A stretch of DNA of 64,000 nt. Source: Okapia johnstoni. Its lineage: Eukaryota; Chordata; Mammalia; Artiodactyla; Giraffidae. The notes beneath the pieces are model-generated. The model searched no databases. It was given only the letters and a program-made list of their open reading frames with translations, and was not told the DNA's origin. The stretch's first letter is position 1, and every line of letters starts with the position of its first letter. The stretch is from NCBI GenBank assembly GCA_024291935.2, contig CM044313.1, positions 85,063,001 to 85,127,000 of the forward strand. Reading direction: 5' to 3'. Position numbers and translations under genes: made by a program. Below, in pieces: positions 44,878-56,350 of the stretch.

Positions 44878-45645
44878 TAGGGAAATGCAAATCAAAACCA
44901 CGGTGAGATGAGTGAGCTATCACTGCACACCTGTCAGAATGGTTATCATCGAAAAGAAAACAAACAACAATTACTGGCAAGGATGTGGAGAAAAGGGAGC
45001 TCTCATATACTGCTGGTGGGAATGTAAATTGGTGCAGCCACTTTGGAAAACAGTATGGAGGTTTCTCATATAAGTAAAAATAAAACTACTACATGACCCA
45101 GAAATTCTACTCCTGGGTATATATCCAAAAGAAAGACCCTGATTTGAAAAGATACATGCACCCCAATGTTCAGAGCAGCGTTATTTACAATTGGTGAGGT
45201 ATGGAATTAACCTAAGTTTCCATGAACAGATGAATGGATAAAGAAGTATATATGGCATATACCATGTATATATAAGGCTACTTAGCCATAAAAATGTTTG
45301 TTATTTGCAGCAACATGGACAGAACTGGAGGAAACTATGCCAAGTGAAATTAGTCAGACAGAAGAAGACAAATACTGAATGATATCACTTGTATCACTTG
45401 TATATGGAATCTAAAACATATAACAAACTAGTGAATAAAACAAAAAGAAAAATAGACACTCAGATATTGAGAATATAGAGTATAGTGCTTACCAGTGGGG
45501 AGAGGCACATCGAGGGGTTATACAGAAGTAGGGGAAAAAAGAGAGATTATTATTGGATTATATGAAATCATGTGTGTGAGACTTGAAAATTGTAAAGCAC
45601 TATTGAATTTACATAATCTATCATTCATCAAATAAATAAAAACAT

Positions 45646-45942
45646 AATGTGTATATTGACAATTTGATGTTTCTAAATAGCTGAGAAAGCAAATAAAATA
45701 ACAAGCAGAAGCCTGCACTTCAGCTTGGGAAAGCATAGTGTAGCATAGAAACCAGAAGCGCAAGCTAAGTGAGCTCCAGGTTTGGCAGATATGTCCCATT
45801 TCTAGACAGTACTGTACTTATACTATCTCCTCATGTAGACTATTTTAAGGAATGGAAGCATGAAGGGGAACACATACTAATTGCAGGTAAACCAACTCCC
45901 ACGCTTTCAAACTTACCAATAAATTCAGCCTACATATTCCTA
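45646..45942. other. Unique spacer
   Basis: No gene or repeat recognised between the L1 3' end and the next SINE. Confidence 0.5.
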
Positions 45943-46155
45943 AAGGAAGTTCCTGGTGGCTCAGTGGTTAAGAATCTACCTGCCAATGCAGAAGATGTGT
46001 ATTCCACCCCTGGGTCAGTAAGATCCCCTGCAGAAGGAAATGCCAACCGACTCCAGTATTCTTGCCTGGGAAATCTCATGGGCAAAGGAGCCTGGTGGGC
46101 TATAGTACATAGGGTCATGAAGAATTAAATATTTAGTGACTGAACAAGAATGAAA
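45943..46155 (+). mobile_element. Bov-tA SINE, diverged
   Basis: Plus-strand copy: GGAAGTTCCTGGTGGCTCAG, GGGTCAGTAAGATCCCCTGC, CCAGTATTCTTGCCTGGG, ending at TTAGTGACTGAACAAGA. Confidence 0.93.
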
Positions 46156-47956
46156 CCAGTAAATGAAGCTTCTTCCCTCCCAAATTAAGTATAATTGCAA
46201 AAACCCTTGAATTAGGATACTATCCAATGCCCCTTGCTATGGATTTCCAATATTATAAGATAAATCTTTGCCTGAGTTAGTTTTCTTCAAACACATGGAA
46301 AATTAGGTGTGTAAAAATATTTTAAATGAATGGATTAATATGTTTAATAGAACAGTCAGGAAGTTCTAAAATGATCTCTCAAGCATTACTCAAATATTTT
46401 TTAATAAATACAAGTATATTGGAGAGCCATTGTTACTTATTTTTCCATTTCTGACATATCTCTCTAATTTGATGCTAGTTATTCCATTTCCATGGAGAGT
46501 CCTTTAATTTCACTCAACTCAAGTAGTCCAGAGTTGTTAGAATATGCATAGTCATTACTTTCAAAGCTTAGATATTAATATGCTTTCTGATTTTGCAGAG
46601 AGAGAATTTAAATTTATATGTAAACTAATCTTAGAAATATCACATTTAAATCACTTGGTTATGAATTCCAAGGGTGTAGTATTTTATCACCACTTAACTA
46701 TCGAGGTTATTGACTAGGGCCTTTGTCATTTTCTTGGGTCAGGCTAGATCCATCTACTGAGAGGTTAGAAATTTTGACTTCCAGTTTTTTGTGGGTTACC
46801 TCCAACTGAATTGTCCATCTTGGTGGATATGAGGTTTTTTTTATCAGCTGCACCTGTGTTCCTCAATGTAAAGAAAATGGAAGCTCAAGTACATCTCACT
46901 TGCAAATAACCTTAACAAAAATGTCAGGTTTAGGATTCTTAATTTCACTTGGTTTTGATATGTGAATATTTCTCACTACTTCACCACTTTATTAATTGCA
47001 TTTAAAACAATTGTAAAGATACTCTCATTGTTCATTTTTGACTTTTATCTTGTTTCTCCAGTGAGATCATCAATGAAGGTACTCAAACAGCTTGATGGAT
47101 AGAGAACTCTGACTTCTAAAATTTATAATTGAACGTTTTCTAAATGTTACTTTTAGACATCACAGTCTTTAGCATAATCTTTCCTCCATATAAATGATGT
47201 AAATGTAATTACTAAATGGCTATTCTGTATTACAGTGAGAGGGAAACATTTGCAGTATACTACTTAAAATTTCCCTCCACAAATAAAAGAAACACACCTA
47301 TTTTTTCTCATGCTTTCAGATGAGAAGTGTAGATATTGTATTCTGATTCACTGTTATTTTGGAGCTTGTTTCGAGTGATTTATACCTCCCAGTTTTCATG
47401 CTCTTGGAAAGTCACCTCCCACTTTGACAATGGGCTTTTTCCTGTGACTGGCAAGCATGAGGGAAGGAGAAGCACAACAGGCTTTCTCATTAGGGCTTCT
47501 TCTCTGAAACAGTTCTTTCCTGAAATCCAACTGTTTGATCTATTTTAATAAGGAAGATCAAGCTATACCGTGGAGAGACATCACATGCAGGTATCTGAGG
47601 CCTGCGGTCAATGGTACCATCTAAGCTCTCAGCTAACAGCCAGTATCACTTGCCAGCAAAGTGAGTGAGCTATCTTGAAAGTGTATCTTGTAGCCCAAAT
47701 TGCCTTTGCCAGATAAAGCTAAGTAGACAGAGATGAACTATTCCCACCAAACTCAGTCTGACTTGCAAAACCCTGTCATTAAGATTTAGAATGAGTTCAG
47801 TGACAACAGATAACTAACAATATCAGTGCTAAATAATATGACCTTTGTAGTTGAATTCTTGCATATCAACAAAGAGAATTAACACCCTAAGGAAATTTGA
47901 TAGTTGAGAGAAAGGGACATGAAGATTCATATCAGAAAATAAGGGTTCTTTTGATA
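46156..47956. other. Unique DNA
   Basis: About 1.8 kb without recognised repeats or genes. The longest frame is 70 codons (47336-47548) with no domain. Confidence 0.55.
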
Positions 47957-48048
47957 GCATTGGAGAAGAAAATGGCAACCCACTTCAGTAGTCTTGCCTA
48001 GAGAATTCCATGGACAGAGGAGCTTGCTGGGCTAGAGTCCATGGGGTA
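47957..48048 (+). mobile_element. Bov-tA SINE tail fragment
   Basis: GGAGAAGAAAATGGCAACCC to GGGCTAGAGTCCATGGGG only, with no head and no terminal sequence. Confidence 0.88.
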
Positions 48049-48061
48049 ATGCTAACAATTA

Positions 48062-48180
48062 ACTGGTATGAAAACTGTGAGGATTAACTGAAATAACATA
48101 TGAAAAAATGAACCTATCCCATTCTTTGGCACATACATATTAGTTAAATAATAATATGATGATGATGATGATGGTGTTAT
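48062..48180 (+). mobile_element. MIR relic with (GAT)n tail
   Basis: AACTGTGAGGATTAACTGAA, ATTCTTTGGCACATACATAT and TAGTTAAATAATAATATGAT match the MIR 3' order ('gaggattaaatgag ... cctggcacatagtaagtgctc'). It runs into TGATGATGATGATGATGG at about 48157-48174. Confidence 0.6.
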
Positions 48181-49490
48181 ACCCATAAATATAATTTTGG
48201 TGTGATGAGTAGATCTATTGCTTTCATACATTTTCTTATTTCATATCTTAGAACTTCTGTAATACTACATAGTATTAAGAAGCAGTGTTTATTACTACTG
48301 AGCAGAGCAGAGATACACTGCTTCATTAAGAATAAATATTGTAAATTAAAATGTCCCTGTTTTATTATTGATCCATTTTATCATATTATCTTTAAATTTC
48401 CTTACCACTTTCTACAGCACATTTGTATACAAAACAATAACTTGATTGGTGCTTCATTGGGAGACAAATTTTACATTTCCTTTGTCTTATCCCTTCTTAT
48501 AAATGAGCAAAATAGTTTAATTTTTCCATTTTTATCTACTCATAAAAACCACATCAGCATTCACTACCAAATATAATATTCAATTTTATAGTTACATACT
48601 CTGACATCCACGGTATTCAATTAAAGCATAAATTTGGCACATTACAAAAGATAATTATTTTTGTCATATATTTCTATTGCTGAAAACAGTTTATTTTGTT
48701 TGGTTTTAGACTTGATATCCAACTGTGTCTAATTTCAATAACTTTCTCTCATCGAGGAGATTACTGGGAGCCATCTGAGTTATTTCTATCAGGTGGCAAG
48801 AGATGAATTAACAGTGTCAAAAAACCCAATTTCTGGTAGTACATTGTTGAGGAACAAACATATCTCTTAATTGGAAACTGACAGCTTTGGCACTCAGTTG
48901 AACTAATCATTACTCACATTCACACTAGCTTCCATTTCCTCAAGCCCTATTAAGTCATTAAAATGCCATGACAATCTTCTCCACAGGTGTGGAAAACCAG
49001 ATCCTTGCCTGTGGCAGACTTAATTAAGATAACAGCTGGATCGTTACACTAATAAAGGAGAAATCCAAGACATGACAATGTTTCTCAAAGTACCCAAAAT
49101 GAAAAGAGTAGTCCGGAGCGGCCTAGTTTGTTGTTATCTTATTAGAATTTTGCTCCATGGGAATTATCTGTTTTCTAGGTGCTTACTAAATGTGTAAAGA
49201 AATTATGATTAAAAGAAGTTAACCATAATGTGTACATGCTATATGCATGTAGGTTATATTTAAATAATTTTAAACTTGAAGTTCATAATTTTACTGATAA
49301 CTCTTCTAGATCGCAAAACTTACATTTGTTATTGCTTTGTTTTCTTCTAGTAATTATTCTCCTTTTCTCTCTCACCCCCATGGTTTGACACAACCATTCC
49401 CAAAACAAAGTGTTTTGGACTTTCTGGCATTAGGAGAGGAAGAACAACTATGTTACTCTAATTCTGTTGTGACAGTGTAGGTGAGCAAAG
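48181..49490. other. Unique DNA, candidate conserved non-coding stretch at 48700-49110
   Basis: No transposon recognised. About 48700-49110 has balanced, high-complexity sequence with homeodomain-type TTAATTAAG and GATA-like AAGATAACAG motifs near 49020-49036, and no open frame. That profile is compatible with an enhancer, but nothing proves it. Confidence 0.4.
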
Positions 49491-49895
49491 TTTGTTGTTG
49501 TTCAGTTGCTCAATCATGTCTGACTCTTTGAGACCCCATGAACTGCAACATGACAGGCTTCCCTGTCCTTCACTATCTCCCTGAGTTTGCTCAAATTCAT
49601 GTCCATTGAGTTGGTGATGCCATCAACCATCTCCTCCTCTGTCACTCCCTTCTCCTCCTGCCCTCAATCTTTCCCAGCATCAGGGTCTTTTCCAACGAGT
49701 CGGCTCTTTACATCATGCGGCCAAAGTATTGGAACTTCAGCTTCAACATGAGTCCTTCTGACGAATATTCAGGGTTGATTTCCTTTAGGATTGACTGGTT
49801 TGATTTCCTTGCTATCCAAGGGATTCTCAAGAGTCTTCTCCAGCACCATAGTTGAAAAGCATCAATTTTTTGGCACTCAGCCTTCTTTATGGTCT
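49491..49895 (-). mobile_element. BovB LINE, 3' fragment
   Basis: Minus-strand copy starting with TTGTTGTTGTTCAGTTGCTC and ending at CAGCCTTCTTTATGGTC. It has the (GTT)n-type 3' end seen in one BovB tail class. Confidence 0.94.
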
Positions 49896-50029
49896 AGGTC
49901 TGTTTGACATGTATTATTTCAAGCTGAAATCAATCAAAATCCAAAAGACTCAGGGAGAAACTTTGACATTCCCTCTAACTACCTAAAAAAAATTTAGATA
50001 TAGTGATTATTCTTAGAATACAGATAGCA

Positions 50030-50440
50030 CCAGATTTACCGCAAAGAATATGCAGCAAATCTGGTGGGGGAAACCCAGCGGGGCTTGAGATCAGAGTCCA
50101 ATCTGTGTCCCATTGTTTCTGCAAGACCTAGAAAATATTTCTTTACCAAACATTTGCTTTCCATCTCCCTGTGAGTTGTCTTTCTCTCCTTTGAGGTACG
50201 AAACCCACTACTTATAGCATCCTCTTTGCCCTTAGCTGAAGATGGTATTTAAGGTAAGGTCTCCAGCCATTTTGGTGAGTTATTCAGTTTTCCTGGGTCT
50301 CTTCCAAATATACATGCTAGTAAATTTTTGTTTAATTTTTTCCTGTTAATTTGTGCCAAGTCAACTTAATTTTTAGACCAGCCAGAAGAATCCAGAAGGA
50401 CAGAGAAAAATTTCTTCCTCCCAGACAACAGTGACACTTT
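50030..50440 (+). mobile_element. Probable ERV class I LTR
   Basis: Features in order: a U3-like region, GATGGTATTTAAGGTAAGGT as a possible TATA region (50243-50262), and a polypyrimidine R/U5-like part ending CTTAATTTTTAGACCAGCCA, GAAGAATCCAGAAGGACAGA, then CCTCCCAGACA. No internal retroviral sequence was recognised beside it, so probably a solo LTR. Family not determined. Confidence 0.5.
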
Positions 50441-51489
50441 CACTGATTTATAATAGCTTCTGTGGCTCACAATACTCTCTCTCTCTCTTCAGGAAGGTAT
50501 TGGCTTAACATTTTCTTGAGCAGCAAGATATGATAGAGATTTTTTTTTTAACCTATGAAATACAAGAAATCTGGTCTTTTACAAATTGACTTTCTTGGTT
50601 TGAATCTAGAGTTACTCTTTGGAGTAGACTATTGATTTATAATTTCAGCTTAAATATGACCTTACTAAAGCCCCTCCTTTCTGTAACAGATGGGATGCTT
50701 TTGACTCTTTCTACAATTCTCCTCCTTAAGTGAAATTCAAGACAATTAGAAAAGAATGATTTTTCAATATTTTAAATGCTTGCAACATTTTCTAACCAGT
50801 TCCTTCTTGTAAGTCAGAATTAGGTTCTGAGTTACCTAGTCAGTAAGTCTGTCTTCCAGAACATTGTTAACGATTTTTATGGGAATTTTAGATATCCCTT
50901 GCTTTAGAATAAAACTTTAATCAAGTATTTAAATATCTTATATTTTTTCCTAATAAATAATTGATATAGAGCTAATCTCATTATGTCTTTACATTTGTCA
51001 TTTTACTACTACATTATTTTTTGAATTTTCATGTCTTATTTATTACTTGGTCCTGAGTACCTAACGTTGATTGAATGTATTAAAAGTACATCTTTTTTAC
51101 TGAACAACCCTGTAGTTGTTCAGTAGAAAAGAGTCATAAATGCAGTGTTACATAACAAAATGCCCCAAGAGACTACTTTTGATTAGATCACCAGGTCTTT
51201 TTCAAGCATAGCCTAAAATAATTGTTACCAGAGACTGTCACCTACTGTGTAGGCACAGGAAATCTTTTCTGAAAGAGTTCTAAAATAGGTGAGAAGTCTA
51301 AGCAGCCTCAGGACATTGTCAAGGAGTCTTAAATGGATTTTACTGTGAAATCATGACAGTATCTTCCAAATCCCCAATACATTAAGCATGAATTAAATGC
51401 TTTACCATGGCAAAAAAAGGGAAAAAAACTGCTTCCCACTCAAACTTAACCCAAATATTTATAGGCAAGCATGCCAGAAATAATTTGGA
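50441..51489. other. Unique AT-rich DNA
   Basis: A short (CT)n run at about 50476-50489. No gene or named repeat recognised. Confidence 0.5.
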
Positions 51490-51792
51490 ATTCAGAATTA
51501 AGAATATATTTCACTTATATGTGAAATCTAAAATATGACAGAAATGAACTTACCTACAAAACAGAAACGACTCACAGGCATAGAGAACAGGTTGCCAGGA
51601 GCAGTGGGTGGGGTGTAGTGGGGAAGTTAGGGGTGAGATGGAGTAGGAGGTTGGGTTAGCAGATGCAAATTATTATATACAGAACGGGCAAACAACAAGG
51701 TCCTACTGTATAGCACAGTGATCTCTATTCAATATCCTATGGTAAATCATAATGGAAAATAACATAAATGTGTGTGTATATATATATATGTA

Positions 51793-52302
51793 TTGTTGTT
51801 GTTGTTCAGTTTCCTGGTCAGTCTGACTTATTGTGATCCTATGGATTACAGCACGTGAGGCCTCTCTGTCCCTCACCATCTCCCGAAGTTGGCCCAAGTT
51901 CACGTCCATTGCATCGGTGATGCCATCCGGCCATCTTATCCTTCTGATGCCATCTTCTTCTTCTGCCCTCAATCTTTCCCAGCATCAGGGACTTTTCCAA
52001 TAAGTCAGATGTTCACATGAGATGACCAAAATACCAGAGTTTCAGCTTCAGCATCAGTCCTTCCAACAAGTATTCAGGGTTGATTTCCCTTAAGATTGAC
52101 TGGTTTGATCTCCTTGTTGTCCAAGGGACTCTCAGAAGTTTTCTCCAGCATCACAGTTTGAAGGTATCAACTTTTTCGGCACTTGGCTTTCTTTATGGGC
52201 CAGCTCTCATAACCATATGTGACCACTGGGAAGACCATAGCCTTAACTATACAGACCTTTGTTGGCAGAGTAATGTCTCTGCTTTTCAACACACTGTCTC
52301 AC
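51793..52302 (-). mobile_element. BovB LINE 3' fragment inserted in an L1 TA run
   Basis: Minus-strand copy from GTTGTTGTTGTTCAGTTTCC to CTTTTCAACACACTGTCTCA. Both sides are TA-rich L1 tail. The frame at 51703-51972 (minus) is a BovB translation. Confidence 0.94.

Positions 52303-52305
<3 letters not shown>

Positions 52306-52342
<37 letters not shown>
52306..52342. repeat. (AT)n microsatellite
   Basis: An uninterrupted AT run of about 37 bp in the L1 3' tail; likely length-variable. Confidence 0.95.
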
Positions 52343-52347
<5 letters not shown>

Positions 52348-52380
52348 TAAATCAGCTATAATTCAATAAAATAAATTATT

Positions 52381-53592
52381 CCTTGAAGCTGGGCTTCAGC
52401 AGTATGTGAGCCAAGAACTTCCAGATGTACAATTTGGGTTTTGAAGAGGCATAAGAACCAGAGATCAAATTGTCAACATTCGTTGGATCACGGTGAAAAC
52501 AAGGGAGTTCCAGAAAAACATCTACTTCTGCTTCTCTGACTATGCTAAAGACTTTGACTGTGTGGATTACCACAAACTGTGGAAAATTCTTAAAGAAATG
52601 AAGTATCAGCCCACTTTAACTGTCTCCTTAGAAACCTGTATGCAAATCAAGAAGCAACAGTTAGAATTGGATATGGAATAACTGACTGGTTCAAAATTGG
52701 GAAAGGAGTATGACAAGGCTGTATATTGTCACTCTTGTTATTTATTAATAACTTATATACAGGATACATCAATGCAAAATGCTGACTGGAAGAATCACAA
52801 GCTGGAATCAAGATTTCCAGGAGAAATATCAACAACCTCAGAAATGCAGATGATATCACTCTAATGGCAGAGAGTGAAGAGGAACTAAAGAACCTCTTGA
52901 TGAGGGTGAAAGAGGAGAGTGAAAAAGCTGGCTTAAAACTCAATATTAAAAAGAACTAAGATTATGGTATCCAGTCCCATCACTTCATGGTAAATAGAAG
53001 GGGGAAAAGTCAGACAGATTTTATTTTCTGGGCTCCAAAATCACTGCAGATGGTGAATGTAGTCATGAAATTAGAAGACATTTGCTCCTTAGAAGGAAAG
53101 CTATGATGAACTAGACAACATATTAAAAAGCAAAGCCATCACTTTGCTGATAAAGGTCCTTATAGTCAAAGGTATGTTTTTTCGGTAGTTGTGTACAGAT
53201 GTGAAAGTTGAACCATAAAGAAGTCTTAGTGCAGAAGAACTGATGCTTCAGAGTCCCTTGAACAGCAAGGGGATCAAACCAATCAATCCTAAAGGAAATC
53301 AATGCTGAACATTCATTGGAAGGACTGATGCTGAAGCTGAAGCTCCAGTACTTTGGCTACCTAATGCAAAGAGCTGACTCATTGGAAAAGACCCCAATAC
53401 TGGGAAAGAGTGAAGGCAAAGGAGAAGGAGGCCACTGAGAGTGAGACGGTTAAATACCATCACTGATTCAATGCACATGAATCTGAGGAAACTCCAGGAG
53501 ATAGTGAAGGACAGGGCAACCTGGCATGCTGCAGTCCATGGGGTTACAAAGAGTCAGACATGACTTTGTGACTGAACAACAACAAGAGATTT
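52381..53592 (+). mobile_element. BovB LINE, plus-strand fragment
   Basis: Plus-strand copy abutting the L1 end. It has CAGATGTACAATTTGGGTTT, then the RT segment YFCFSDYAKDFDCVDYHKLW (frame 52493-52681), the catalytic-box region at about 52835-52865 (antisense of frame 52647-52943), and the 3' end TGACTGAACAACAACAAGAG. Many indels; non-functional. Confidence 0.95.
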
Positions 53593-53686
53593 TTGAACTG
53601 ATATATCTTGTATGCAGGGTATATATGATAAACAGCTGAAGCCTAGAATTAGAGATATACCTGGGGAATATTACATGGACTGATGT

Positions 53687-53775
53687 AAAATAATCTAAGA
53701 ATTTTTCCTTGATAGCTATGTGTATTTTTCAATAAATTTATGACATTATCAGATGTGAGTTTTAGGAAATTCTCT
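53687..53775 (+). repeat. Direct repeat, left copy
   Basis: Begins AAAATAATCTAAG and ends TTTAGGAAATTCTCTC. It matches the segment at 53898-53995 at all but about eight positions plus a length change in a T run. Only a partial SINE lies between the copies. Confidence 0.95.
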
Positions 53776-53897
53776 CTGAAGAATACTGGAATGGATTGCA
53801 ATTTCCTTCTCCAGGGATCTTCCTAACCCAGGGATCAAACCCAGGTCTCCTGCATTGTAGGCAGATTATTTACTGTCTGAGCCACCAGGGAAGCCTG
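53776..53897 (-). mobile_element. Bov-tA SINE, 3' truncated, between direct repeats
   Basis: Minus-strand copy with an intact head (GGCTTCCCTGGTGGCTCAGA) and body down to the CCAGTATTCTTC block. The tail is absent. Ordinary target-primed insertion loses 5', not 3', sequence, so this one arose differently. Confidence 0.94.
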
Positions 53898-53995
53898 AAA
53901 ATAATCTAAGATTTTTTTTTTTTTGCCTTGATATCTTTGTGTGTTTTTCAATAAATTTATGATATTATCAGATGTGAGTTTTAGAAAATTCTCTC
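53898..53995 (+). repeat. Direct repeat, right copy
   Basis: Starts AAAATAATCTAAG, has an expanded T run (53912-53923), and ends TTTAGAAAATTCTCTC. The flanks beyond both copies differ, so the duplication is confined to this unit. Confidence 0.95.
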
Positions 53996-55202
53996 CAGAC
54001 CTAATTTGAAGGTTGTATTAATAGCATTAAACTATAATAATAATATTACTTTCAAGCAATTACTATTTAAGAGGTCAAATAAATATCTGGACAGGCATTT
54101 TGGTCACATTCTCTTAAAGATACATTTAAAAAAGAATAGTTGTATAAAATACACAACATATTTGAAAGTGCATATGATGGGTATATTTTTATTCTAGAAG
54201 CCCTAAATCATCACTCTCATTTTGAGGATTTCAATATAATTGGGATTATATTGCAAAAAAATATTGATAATTATAACTTAAAACTTTTAAATGATTTTCC
54301 TGAAAAACTCTATTTATTCTATTGTGTTACACTCACTTCTTCAGTTGAAACACATTACAGTTAATATGAGAAGTCTAAATTTTTGTAGGTATAGTTCAAC
54401 CACTGTAGGTGATTAAAAGCATCAATTAGATATGTGTAATCATAAAGTATGTGGCAACACAATTATACCCATGTATTTCTCTTTGTGTTTTTGTAGTAGT
54501 GATAGCTATTTAATATGCAATTATCTTAAATATAATACAAAAATCACTCTTTAAAAATGTCTCCTTTTATTTCTGAAAGACAACATTATCATCAGGTAAA
54601 ATTTTCAACAGAAGGATTCCATGGGTTTTTTTTTTTTTACTTCTTTAATCTGATTTTTTCATTTATAGAGAATACTGAATTTATAAAAATCTGATGCAAA
54701 CCATAAAACCTTTATGATTTCTTATCTTTTTTAGAAAATGGGCTCTAAATATTTGTTTTGAAAGAAAATTTCACTCATTATAGTAAGATTGAGAATTCAG
54801 TGAAAACTATTTTCTAGTAATACAGGCTATTAGTAATATTGCTTTATAATGATTTTCAGTACTTAGTTTTTCAGATATATGTTTCAGATGACATACATTG
54901 GCATTTTTATGTCGTGTTCTAGTAATACTAAATTATTGGATTTTATATTATGAAGCTTTTGATAAATGTTAATTATCATGTCTGGATTAGCCATACTCAA
55001 AAGACAGTCAGAATGCATATGGTTCTTTTTTATTTAGCAAAAGTTAAAACGCAAAATATTTCTAAATGCATGAAAAAAACATACATTTTGGAATAGAGAG
55101 ATTCACACTATTCCATTTTGCTTTCATAAGGTTGTGCAGTTCTGAGAAACTTAATGGCAAGTTCACATTCCCTTTGTGTATGTATTTCTGTATGTATATA
55201 AG
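53996..55202. other. Unique AT-rich DNA
   Basis: About 1.2 kb, strongly AT-rich, with no transposon or gene recognised; frames of 63 and 74 codons have no coding character. Confidence 0.55.
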
Positions 55203-55418
55203 GTGGTACTAGTGGTAAAGAACCTGCCTGCCAATGCAGGAGATATAAAAGACATGGGTTCAATCCCTAGGTCGGGAAGATCTCCTGGAGAAGGGCATGA
55301 AAACCAACTCCAGTATTCTTGCCTGGAAAATCCCATGGACAGAGGAACCTGATGGGCTACAGTCCACAGGGTCGCAAAGAGTCAGACACAACTGAAGTTA
55401 CTTGGCACACATGCATAT
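55203..55418 (+). mobile_element. Bov-tA SINE, nearly full length
   Basis: Starts just inside the head (GGTGGTACTAGTGGTAAAGA) and runs through GGGTTCAATCCCTAGGTCGG and CCAGTATTCTTGCCTGG to TCAGACACAACTGAAGTTAC. Confidence 0.95.
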
Positions 55419-55493
55419 TCATACACACAAATAGAAAGAAATCAAATCATAGCCCCAAATGTCTGATCTACATACATCCACATGTGTTTGCAT

Positions 55494-55718
55494 GAGTGTG
55501 TGTGAGTGTGTGTGCTCAGTTGTGTCTGACTCTGTGATCCCATGGACTGTAGCCCACCAGGCTTCTCTGTCCATGGGATTTCCCAGGCAGAAATACTGGA
55601 GTGGGTTGCCATTTCCTCCTCCAGGGCATCTTTCTGACCTAGGGATCTAACCCATGTCTCTTAAGTCTCCTGTATTGGCAGGCGGATTCTTTACCACTAG
55701 CAGCACCTGGGAAGCCCA
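55494..55718 (-). mobile_element. Bov-tA SINE with (TG)n tail
   Basis: Minus-strand copy; the 3' tail is the TG-rich run at 55495-55514 and the head ends at CACCTGGGAAGCCC. It forms an inverted pair with the copy at 55203-55418. Confidence 0.95.
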
Positions 55719-55797
55719 CATTCATCCATGTATTACTAAAATAAACAAGAATCCTCTAAAATTTTAAATTTGCTTCACTACTATTTGAATCCATATA

Positions 55798-56008
55798 TGG
55801 GGTTCCCTGGTGACTCAGCCAGTAAAGAATCTGCCTGCAATGCAGGAGACCTGGGTTCAATTCCTGGTCAGAAAGATCCCCTGGAAAAGGAAACAGCAAC
55901 CCACTCCATTGTTCTTGCCTGAGAAATCCCATTGATGGATGAGCCTGACGGACTATAATCCATGCAGTTGCAAAGAGTTGGATACAACTGAGCGTCTAAT
56001 ACACACAT
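55798..56008 (+). mobile_element. Bov-tA SINE
   Basis: Plus-strand copy from TGGGGTTCCCTGGTGACTCA to ATACAACTGAGCGTCTAATA. A short CATATA-type repeat at both sides may be the remains of a target duplication. Confidence 0.94.
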
Positions 56009-56129
56009 ATAATAACTTAATACTTATATTGACATGTTTTAAGTTTGCTACTAATATTAATAAATAATGATAAGTGTATTACAAATATTTGTTTTTGTTG
56101 TACAGGGAAAATACGTTATTAATAGAACT

Positions 56130-56350
56130 GCTTAATTCATAAACAAACTAGGAGTATGGGATGAACAGATACCAACTACTGTATATAAAATGTTAAGAGA
56201 TAAGCAAAAAGTATTTACTATATAGCTCAGGGAATTATATTCAATATCTTGTAATAACTTATAATTAAATATAATCTGAAAAAATAGCTGAATCACTTTG
56301 CTGTACACCTTAAAGTAGCACATTATTGTAGATCGACTCCACTTGGAAAA
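56130..56350 (+). mobile_element. Ruminant L1 3' end
   Basis: GGAGTATGGGATGAACAGAT, AAGTATTTACTATATAGCTC, AGGGAATTATATTCAATATC, then GAATCACTTTGCTGTACACC and TTGTAGATCGACTCCACTTG. Only the terminal roughly 220 bp of the LINE is present. Confidence 0.9.

Larger units (their letters stand above)
40645..45645 (+). mobile_element. L1 LINE, ORF2 to 3' end, heavily interrupted
   Basis: Plus-strand L1 from mid ORF2 (TCTCAAATAAATAGCCTAAC) to the 3' UTR end (ATCAAATAAATAAAAACATA). The MIISIDAEKAFDKIQ RT segment is at 41682. The later ORF2 part CACTTACCATCACATC lies at about 42064, and the AACATGGACAGAACTGGAGG 3' UTR block at 45311. The RT catalytic box region is missing. Interruptions: an internal BovB piece at 41395-41684, a foreign patch at about 41876-41985, a SINE with CA tract at 43116-43366, and a BovB at 43384-44877. 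About 3 kb of L1 remains. No intact frame. Confidence 0.92.
51490..52380 (+). mobile_element. Ruminant L1 3' end, split by a BovB
   Basis: L1 3' UTR signatures: ACTCACAGGCATAGAGAACA, AACAACAAGGTCCTACTGTA, TAGCACAGTGATCTCTATTC and CCTATGGTAAATCATAATGG. A TG/TA run follows, then BovB at 51793-52302. The L1 end resumes with a TA run (52306-52342) and AATGTAAATCAGCTATAATT, then CAATAAAATAAATTATT. Confidence 0.9.

Noticed and set aside
48202..48576. 124-codon plus-strand frame
   Set aside because: T-rich composition gives a hydrophobic, low-complexity translation; no domain or coding signature.
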